Positions 16,553 to 17,106 of a stretch of DNA of 17,106 nucleotides are shown here, piece by piece. Positions within the stretch are counted from its first letter, which is position 1; each line of letters begins with the position of its first letter. The translations under genes were made by a program, and so were the position numbers. The stretch spans positions 1 through 17,106 of the forward strand of contig CAJTXH010000054.1 of assembly GCA_910580005.1 (NCBI GenBank). The letters run 5' to 3'. The notes below the pieces were generated by a model. That model did not search any database, was not told the DNA's origin, and worked only from the letters and a program-made list of their open reading frames with translations. This DNA comes from an uncultured Lachnospiraceae bacterium. Lineage in GTDB: Bacteria; Bacillota; Clostridia; Lachnospirales; Lachnospiraceae.

Positions 16553-16571
16553 ATCTGCTTAATGCCCCTTC

Positions 16572-16880
16572 TTAGTTATGCTGCCCCTCTGTAAGCCCTT
16601 TGCAGGATATCCTCTGTCCTTCAAGCTGGTTCATAAACTGCATGATATCCTGGTGTGCTTCTTCTTCTGGTATATTGTATTCTTTGCCAAGCTTTTCTGC
16701 AATACATGCAACAGAAAGCCCATCTGCCAGGTTCTGCCATATAAATGCACCAGCTTCATTAATAACTACAGGCTGTTTATATGGAAACCCAGGCTGTTCC
16801 ATATCAAGAAGCCAGTACCTGCCTGCTGCTTTGCGCAGCTGGTATCTGCCACTGGCAGGATTTTTTGAACTATATGCCAT
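16572..16880 (-). CDS. PqqD-family small protein (RRE-like fold)
   Basis: The 102-residue product matches the PqqD family. It has a winged-helix-like core with VVINEAGAFIWQNLADG (38-54), SVACIAEKLGKEYNIPEEEAHQDIMQFMNQL (56-86), and the alternating pattern INE.GAFIW...DG..V..IA..L...Y.I..EEA..DI..F. PqqD domains bind leader peptides for radical-SAM or other RiPP enzymes, but stand-alone members occur in polysaccharide and lasso-peptide loci. No precursor peptide or radical-SAM gene is in this window. It is the first gene of the leftward operon, so it may be a regulatory or scaffolding subunit of the Pel machinery. The GGGGCAA preceding ATG at 16880 is a modest ribosome site. Confidence 0.82.
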   Translation of the reverse strand: MAYSSKNPASGRYQLRKAAGRYWLLDMEQPGFPYKQPVVINEAGAFIWQNLADGLSVACIAEKLGKEYNIPEEEAHQDIMQFMNQLEGQRISCKGLTEGQHN

Positions 16881-16913
16881 AAAAATTGCCCCATCACTAC
16901 ATTATAAAAAATA

Positions 16914-16952
16914 ATTATATATAATTTTATCATCCAATGGCAATTTGGTCAA
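16914..16952 (-). promoter_or_regulatory. Sigma-A-like promoter(s) of the Pel-like operon
   Basis: Two overlapping matches read leftward. TTGACC (16947-16952) plus 17 bases plus TAAAAT (16924-16929) is one. TTGCCA (16938-16943) plus 18 bases plus TATAAT (16914-16919) is the other. Either would start transcription about 25-37 bases before the PqqD-like ATG, leaving a leader too short for a riboswitch. A third TATAAT at 16901-16906 lacks a -35 box. Confidence 0.65.
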
Positions 16953-16958
16953 TCTATA

Positions 16959-16973
16959 TTGAAATAATTTCAA
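16959..16973. promoter_or_regulatory. 15-bp perfect palindrome upstream of the -35 box, candidate operator
   Basis: TTGAAAT-A-ATTTCAA is a perfect 7+1+7 dyad. Its near end is six bases from the TTGACC -35 box, where activators or class I regulators commonly bind. No regulator gene is in the window, so the binding protein is unknown. Confidence 0.45.
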
Positions 16974-17106
16974 GACAAACGCATGAATAAATTGTAATCA
17001 AATTAAGATAATTCCCAGTTATCATGTGTTGGCAGGCGGACGCAGGGTTTACGTGTCCAGGCTAAATTATTCCACTCCAGGGCACGCTTGCGCTACGATA
17101 GCTCAC
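16974..17106. other. Unassigned right edge, AT-rich spacer then GC-rich segment
   Basis: Bases 16974-17028 are AT-rich and contain a weak 5-bp hairpin (GATAA 17007-17011 with TTATC 17019-17023). Bases 17031-17106 rise to about 58% GC, well above the flanks. On the minus strand a frame is open from just after TAG (17093-17095) to TAA (17003-17005), 29 codons. On the plus strand a GTG at 17026 opens a frame that runs off the edge. I recognise neither product. A structured RNA or gene end is possible. Confidence 0.3.

Noticed and set aside
16881..17106. c-di-GMP riboswitch controlling the operon or the neighbour to the right
   Set aside because: The leftward leader is at most about 40 bases. 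Rightward, short stretches near 17038-17080 vaguely recall a GEMM-I aptamer (GGACGCA, GGCTAAA), but the 5' half (CACGCACAGGGCAAACC-like) and the closing helix are absent.
1..17106. CRISPR arrays, insertion sequences, tRNA or rRNA genes
   Set aside because: No regularly spaced repeats, transposase-like frames, terminal inverted repeats or tRNA/rRNA signatures were seen on either strand.

Overview
The window looks like a chromosomal segment of a low-GC Gram-positive anaerobe in Clostridia, most likely a Lachnospiraceae-type organism. That placement rests on an adjacent pyrB-pyrI pair, AGGAGG/GGGGA-type ribosome binding sites, AT-rich coding style, and a Pel-type exopolysaccharide locus with no outer-membrane (PelB/PelC) component. 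It is an inference; no marker gene here fixes the genus.

Layout. Bases 1-2796 read rightward: the 3' end of pyrB (aspartate transcarbamoylase catalytic chain), pyrI (its zinc-binding regulatory chain), a family-2 glycosyltransferase, and a cytosolic-looking DUF4874/DUF4832-type protein. Bases 2779-16880 read leftward as one tightly packed operon of ten genes. In transcription order these are: a PqqD-like small protein; an epimerase-like/PelD-like fusion with a four-helix membrane block, GAF and degenerate GGDEF; a PelE-like protein; a 938-residue GT-C-like polytopic protein; a membrane-anchored DUF2194 protein; the PelF glycosyltransferase; the PelG transporter; a DUF2304-like small membrane protein; a second GT4 glycosyltransferase; and a membrane-anchored DUF4874/DUF4832 protein. 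The two transcription units meet tail to tail at two DUF4832 paralogs. Their stop codons overlap by 18 bp inside a perfect 9-bp stem-loop. A sigma-A-like promoter with a palindrome just upstream precedes the leftward operon. The last ~75 bases are GC-rich and unassigned.

How the genes fit together. PelF and PelG are the recognisable polymerase and transporter core of Pel-type polysaccharide synthesis. The PelD-like C-terminus keeps an RxxD motif exactly where the c-di-GMP inhibitory site lies in diguanylate cyclases, while the GGDEF signature is lost (KDGKV). It should therefore be a c-di-GMP receptor rather than a cyclase, gating synthesis together with PelE. No PelA-type gene is present. 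The DUF2194 protein and the two GH-like DUF4832 proteins are candidates for the polymer-modifying or hydrolysing role. The extra glycosyltransferases (GT2, GT4, GT-C-like) and the DUF2304-like protein suggest a decorated or more complex polymer than classical Pel, or a lipid-linked side pathway. The PqqD-like gene at the head of the operon and the degenerate epimerase fused to PelD are the least explained parts.
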